A DNA stretch of 64,000 nucleotides from Rhodamnia argentea (taxonomy: Eukaryota; Streptophyta; Magnoliopsida; Myrtales; Myrtaceae). Of this stretch, positions 58,448-64,000 are shown piece by piece (position 1 is the stretch's first letter; every line of letters starts with the position of its first letter). The notes under the pieces are model-generated. The model did not search any database, had not been told where the DNA came from, and worked only from the letters and a program-made list of their open reading frames with translations. Both the position numbers and the translations under genes were made by a program. Location of the stretch: contig NC_063150.1 in NCBI RefSeq assembly GCF_020921035.1, positions 2,232,001 to 2,296,000 of the forward strand, written 5' to 3'.

Positions 58448-61400
58448 TCAGTACTTGGGCTTGTCCGGGTATCGCTTGGTCTGGAGCGTCTTCAGCATGG
58501 TCTGCAGCCTCATGGTGATCTGCGTGAACGTTGGCCGGTTCGAGGGGTCGGCGGACCAGCACTCCTCCATCAGTTCCCTCCACTCTGGATCGCACCGCTC
58601 CGGTATCGGCGGCCTCAGCGTGTTGCTCACGATGCCCCCTTCAAGAGAATTTATCGAAGCAAAGGAGAAAAGATTCAGTCTTTTTCGAACTGCACTGATC
58701 GATAATTAAGAGCTGCAAGCGTTTAAAGAAGATCACCTATGATTGCACCGCAGTGCATGTTGGCATAAGGTTCTTCGCCGGTCAGCATCTCCCACATCGC
58801 GATCCCGAACGAGAAGATATCCACCTGAGAGACGCAGCATTGTGTCACAAGTTTTGATAGATTATGTTGTTTTATATGATGATTAATGATGGATTATTCA
58901 CTCCTTACCAAAAAAAAAAATGATGGATTATTCACTAACCTTCTCCGAGACCCGGTTGTTGGTACCATTCAAGAGCTCGGGAGCCATCCAGGGAAGCGTA
59001 CCCCGGATGCCACCCGACACGAACGTGTTCTGTTTGATTCTCGACAAGCCGAAATCTGCAACCTTTCACCGGAAGAACAAAGAGACTTCAGATTTCCTTT
59101 CAAATTGTTCGTTATGTGATTAACAATGTGATCGAGAGAGTAGATTCGAGCTCCAGGGTACGTCATGCAAGTACCTTGCAAATCGGTCGGCGGGGATCCT
59201 TCAAATTGACGAGCAGATTGTCGCACTTCAAGTCGAAATGGACGATGTTCTTGAAATGCAGATACTCCATCCCGAAAGCCGCGTCCATCGCTATCATAAG
59301 CTTTTTGCGACGGTCCAAAGCTCTGCAAGATAGATAGTTTTTCACTACTCGTACGTCCAGGCTTTTGCGTATTAAAGATGCGCTTCCTCATTTTCGTAAC
59401 ATGAAATGAAGTGCGATTAACAAGACTATAGTGTAAGAAAACTGACCTGCTGTTTCTGACTAGATTATGTCTGAGTGAGCCGTTAACCATGAACTCAGCC
59501 ACCGTCGCCAATGTCCCACCAGGACCATCAGGAACAACTCCGTAGAACGCCACGACATTGGGATGATGGAGATTCGATAAGATCTTCGCCTCTCTCCAGA
59601 AATCTTTTGTCTGTAAGTCGTTAATGTCATCAAACAGAGAGATTAAACATGACATCTACTTTGTTTAGGAGCTGTTAATCCAGGAAAAGGAACTTCACCG
59701 AAAGTCCTAAACTTAAAACTTGATGTACGGAATGAGTTTAGATATCGTCGCATAGTAAAAATGGAGAAGTTGATTTCCCTATCATCTTGTCGCAAACGCG
59801 TCAGTTTGATCAAAGAATTGCTTCATCAACACTGTAAGATGATTCTGCTATTATTTGGAATCATCTTTTGCGTCGTTAAACGGTCGTCATGTAAGTCGAA
59901 TTACATGAGCGCTAATTTCGTATCTGCAACTATGTAGCTCTGAGACTTACTATGCGCTCTTGCTCGGACGATCTTCCTGCAAAACAACTCTTCTTAATTC
60001 TTTTGATGGCTACATCTGTTCCTCTCCATTTGCCATGATAAACTGTCCCGAATGTGCCGGATCCTAATTCTTGTAGTTCTTCCAGGTCGGCGTTCTTTAT
60101 GATCTGCGACAGCACACACCGCATTTAACAGTGCGAATATTGTTTATATGTTAAAGCAAGTATAAAACGAGAGAGACAAATCGAATAGTTTGCATGGCAA
60201 ATATCAACTATTGCCATGTCAAATCTAGATTGACATTATGATTTAAGGAAAAAGTTTGGAAGTCTATTCGAGGTAGATATGATATCAAATAGACTTCCAA
60301 ACTTGTTTCAAGGTTTAGCTTAGTAAAATAAATGCTACCCGTTCTAGTTCACGACTAATAGAGAGCGATTTTCGACGGGAAATTCATTAGAACCTGCAAA
60401 CCATAGATGCCGGCTTCGATTTCAGCTATCGCTGCATCAGATATGGGGTCATCTGCATCATGGCCATCGCTTTTCACATCCTGGACAACGTGAAGCGAGA
60501 GAAATTTTTAAGGACCATCATGACTTGATCGGACATATAGCGATGACTTGAATCGAGTTGTGGTACCTCATAGTCGGTATCAGCAGCAATGCTTTCGCCT
60601 TCCGTTTCTCTAGCAGATGAGATGCTATCACTAGGGTCATCCTGTATATGCGCCACTATTCTTGAGGAAATGGGGATGTCGAGAGATGTATTATCGGTTA
60701 CATCCTCAACGATCACTGGTATTGGCTGGACAACGTTCCGATGATTTTCTTCGCACGGAGGCAACACATTTACAGGCTTCAATCCCTTATTGGATCCTCC
60801 CTCATAGCGGACTTCTCCCGCACGGTCCACTGAACCTTCTTCATGGGATTCTCTCTCTTTGCATGAAGTGCTAGGCTGAAGATTTTCAGAAAATAGGAAA
60901 TATAAGTATGGAGAATACTTGTGAAATTTGAATTGATTTCATGATTCATTAGGGGGTCTCATACATACAGAGACTGAAGGCCTGGCGAGTTCAGGAACTT
61001 GCTTAAGCGATCCCTGAGTCCACGCAGGATTATGTCCCCGCTGATCTTTGACAGCTGATTTGATACATACCATTCGTTTTGCGTCTTCAAGAGGTGCGAT
61101 GGTATATTTTTGGCTCTCTGAGGAAACGTTTACTTCAACGTTGGAACTTGCCTTGTGCTCTTGTAGCATGTTCGCGCAATCTTCGTCAACAATGACTACT
61201 AAAACAGATGTCATTTTGGGAAACTAAGATAGTTCATATAGAATTTCACAATGTTATAAGGTATGATCAATCGAATTTCACCTCTAAATTGTTTCTTCTC
61301 TTGAAGGGAATTGAAATCTTTGTTGTCTTGCCACTCCAGTATGCTTTCGTCCCTGATCACTCGCACCTCCTCATTCGAGCGCAAACCAGATGTGCTTTCC

Positions 61401-63151
61401 TGATATTTTGCGGCAGTTGGATCCTGTGACTTCATCTTCCATTCCTGCGAAGAATGGGTCGAAGTTGCCAGCAAAGGGACCTTCTCTGTCGAACAATTCA
61501 ATGAACATGAAATTGTTCCATCCTCAGTAGAATGCATCGATCCCCTGTTAAGTCCTTGCAACTGTGAGTCCGATAGCGTGTGCATCAATCCGTAATGAGG
61601 GCCGTCCAGTTCAAGAGATCCCAGAAGCTGACACGCCGGGCCTTCAGGACGAGTTGCGAGTTTATCTGAATGGAACAACCTCTCCTTGACTATAGGCCTA
61701 CCGAAATTGATGTCGAACAAACCATAGCACGACCCTGGCACGCAATCTTCTGTCATGTTCTGATCATGAACGTGAAAGCCTCTTTGTCTATATGTTTGTT
61801 CGGCTTCAAACAAGTTCGCCATTTGCGAGTCAATCAGTTGAAGAGGCTGAGTAGATGTCGGATTTTGATGATTGGAATTGTCATAACAGTAGGACTTATC
61901 ACTAGGATACTTGTCCAGCACAAAATGCATATTGCCTTCATTCACATGACTATGATTCGTAAAATCCCTCTGCTGTAATGGAACCGGAGTCATCGGGGGC
62001 GAATGGTCAAGAAGACTGTTGGGGATCGGTCTCGTCGTCACTAATTGAGCGGAAGGATTCGAACTTGTTCTTGCCAAGTTCGAGTAACTCGGGCTATAAT
62101 CGTTGATATCTAGAGCTTGAGCGAACGTTGGAGAGTCCTTATGACAACTCGGGCTGTTGTCTGAGGACGTCGTGCCCTGATGCATTACTTGGCTGGACGG
62201 AGTCTGTACTTTCGCGCTCTTTTGCGGGCTCCGATCCAATATCCCGTTAACAGCGACGACGTACTGATAATCGACATCTTGCTGCTCGGCCGCTAATCTA
62301 GCTTCGAAGGAATTCGGGCTCTCTATCTCAGTCAAGGGGACAAGAAATAACCGGAGTCTCTGACAAGTACCGACTTTTTCGAGCTCCTGATATTCCTCTA
62401 TCATGTGATGTAGGTCCTCATCGGAACAAACCGATATCAGCGCATCGAGATCCTCGCCGGGTAGCTGATATTTGATGGTGTGAGGCTGGTTGCAGATCGC
62501 CAAGGTCTTCTTCACGAGTTCTTCCCAAGAGAGGTTCCTCCTTATGGATATGATGCGGGTTTCGCCGCCGACGTACCGAAGCTTCCCATCACTAGGCCTC
62601 GGAAAAATCCGTCCACCGTAGCTACAAAGGAACTTCATCTTGCAATGGGAAGAGCCTGGCGCGATGATTCCTAGCCCATGATGATAGTACGATTGAGGAG
62701 ACCCCGAGGAATAAAGCGGATCCATGGCGCCTCGAGTATGAGCGGCTTCGTCATAATATATGTTCGACCGTTGCCCGAAAAAATCGTATTCTCCTGGAGG
62801 CCTTGCTCCATAATCCAAATGAGTGGGGCTCTCCATGTATGGACTCGGCATAGGTTTAGCCACAACATTGGAGAAATCTGCATTGCCGTACGAATTCCCT
62901 CTCACGTGCCGGAGCGGGCCGCTCGCATCCTCGTAAACCACATGTTGATCCTTTATGAAGTTGAAGCTCGGACTCTGTGGCAGGAAATGATCCGCATTAG
63001 GCATCGCCTGGATTCTCCGGACGCCCATCCGATCCCTTAAGAACTCAACCGAAAACTCCTCACCGGTCTGAGAACATACATCGCCAAAGTTCCGGTCGGC
63101 TCTGTCAATCCTGAATTTCTGGCTTGGATCTTCCCTAGCCTCACTCATCAT
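58448..63151 (-). CDS. PB1-domain Raf-like MAPKKK (group B)
   Basis: Plant Raf-like Ser/Thr kinase with an N-terminal PB1 domain; Arabidopsis relatives include RAF18, RAF20, RAF24 and RAF42, some of which act in osmotic-stress and ABA signalling (family knowledge). Ten exons: 63151-61282, 61198-60969, 60875-60567, 60480-60394, 60103-59951, 59610-59447, 59322-59175, 59062-58940, 58824-58737, 58638-58448; 1120 residues. PB1 at about 172-272 ([20 protein letters not shown]). Kinase domain about 839-1105: glycine loop GSGTFGTV (846-853), VAIK Lys866, HFDLKCDN with Asp968 (HFD instead of HRD, as usual in this group), DFG 990-992, GTLPWMAPE. Poorly conserved Ser-rich linker between. The start is uncertain: no in-frame ATG between the upstream stop and residue MM at 63151. 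Continues to a normal stop. Confidence 0.93.
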
Positions 63152-64000
63152 GGTCTCAACTGGACCCTCATCTGCTTTTCGACCCACATGAACATTCTCC
63201 GACCCTTAACATTCGACACTCATCAAGAATCAGAATCCCGTCAATGAATGCTTCCTCAAGCACGCCCCAGGAAGAGCCATATACTTATGCAAGTAACCTT
63301 TGAGACGATACCGGCATCAATGTGTCATCCCTCGGTCATTGGGAAAACCGATGCTCATGATCATCTCCAATGTCAATCCTCGGGACAAGAAGATCTGAAG
63401 AATGGTGAAAGTATTTGCTGATGAGATCATCAATTTAGGACAAAGGAGCACATAAAGGGCAAAAACAAAACTGTCACAAATGATCAGCAAAAACAATACA
63501 AAAGCAGAAAGAATGGTGCCTACTTGCTTATTCAAGTTCTTGCCTTTTGGAATCCCAGGATAGTCTGTCGAAAGCTGAGAGACAAGAAAAGGTTAGAGAT
63601 GGTCGAATTCAGAATGAGTAATGCAGAGAGAGAGAGAGAGAGGTAAAATGGAGTGGCTGTGAGAAGACAAGTCTCAGAATAGTTCGGCAATAAAGTAGGA
63701 AAAAGAGGAAGGATATAGCCTCAGGACCCAAACTGCAAGATGAAGTTTCTCTCCAAAGAACCAATACAATTGGTGTAAGGTAAGAGTACCTCGTCGGACC
63801 ATTGAGTGTCTGTTTCTTTATATTGTCCATAAGGATAGTTGGGTACTTTCATGAAGGAGGAATTCATTAAGGTGCCCTTTCAAGTTGTCGAGTTTAATTC
63901 CTAATCTTTCTTTGATTTGGTGTCCTTTTATTTGAAGGTAAACTGCTTTCGAGAAATTATTTTTCAACTTTTCGGTATTTGAATGATAAAAAATTAATCG
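63152..64000. other. Raf-like gene 5' leader and promoter region
   Basis: Probably holds 5' UTR, perhaps with a leader intron, and promoter. The minus strand has a (CT)n run at about 63625-63641 and TATA-like AATATAAAG near 63813-63821. The coding frame upstream of 63151 meets TAA after some 18 codons without an ATG. No separate gene seen. Confidence 0.45.

Overview
This is plant nuclear DNA. It holds seven intron-rich protein genes with GT-AG introns (one GC-AG), separated by AT-rich intergenic DNA full of decayed transposons, poly-A/T runs and microsatellites. The proteins are typical of a dicot: VAMP72 R-SNARE, SDI-type TPR protein, COQ6, type III polyketide synthase, RING-H2 ligase, peroxisomal thiolase with a PTS2, and a PB1-Raf kinase. 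The many repeats with a GC-rich 'gcgagggtcgcc' core remind me of Myrtales genomes. That placement is an impression and could not be tested here.

Layout. 49-2593 (+): VAMP721/722-like R-SNARE. 3796-5849 (-): SULFUR DEFICIENCY-INDUCED (SDI1)-like TPR protein. 6764-13490: direct tandem array of a roughly 1.36-1.41 kb unit, four full copies plus truncated ones, not matching any family I know. 14980-22188 (-): mitochondrial ubiquinone-biosynthesis monooxygenase COQ6, nine exons, with a copia fragment in one intron and a 119-bp tandem duplication in another. 25515-27159 (-): chalcone-synthase-superfamily type III PKS with an altered active-site pocket. 27.4-43.7 kb: gene desert of TIR elements (two with visible target-site duplications), copia and gypsy remnants and SINE-like pieces. 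43746-50392 (+): large RING-H2 E3 ligase with a LINE remnant in an intron. 52100-56226 (-): 14-exon KAT2/PED1-like 3-ketoacyl-CoA thiolase. 58448-63151 (-): PB1-domain Raf-like MAPKKK.

The genes are ordinary unlinked plant neighbours. I see no operon-like or biosynthetic cluster. VAMP/SDI1 and RING/thiolase are convergent pairs, while thiolase and Raf kinase are head-to-tail on the minus strand. Exon boundaries were set by hand from splice signals, reading phase and protein-family similarity. Each CDS interval runs from first to last coding base including introns; exon coordinates are in the evidence. UTRs were not mapped.

Most unusual items: the 1.4-kb tandem array with a hairpin in every unit; the PKS with Ile in place of gatekeeper Phe265; several TIR families with different ends but a look-alike GC-rich core; and a copia locus whose domains lie out of order.
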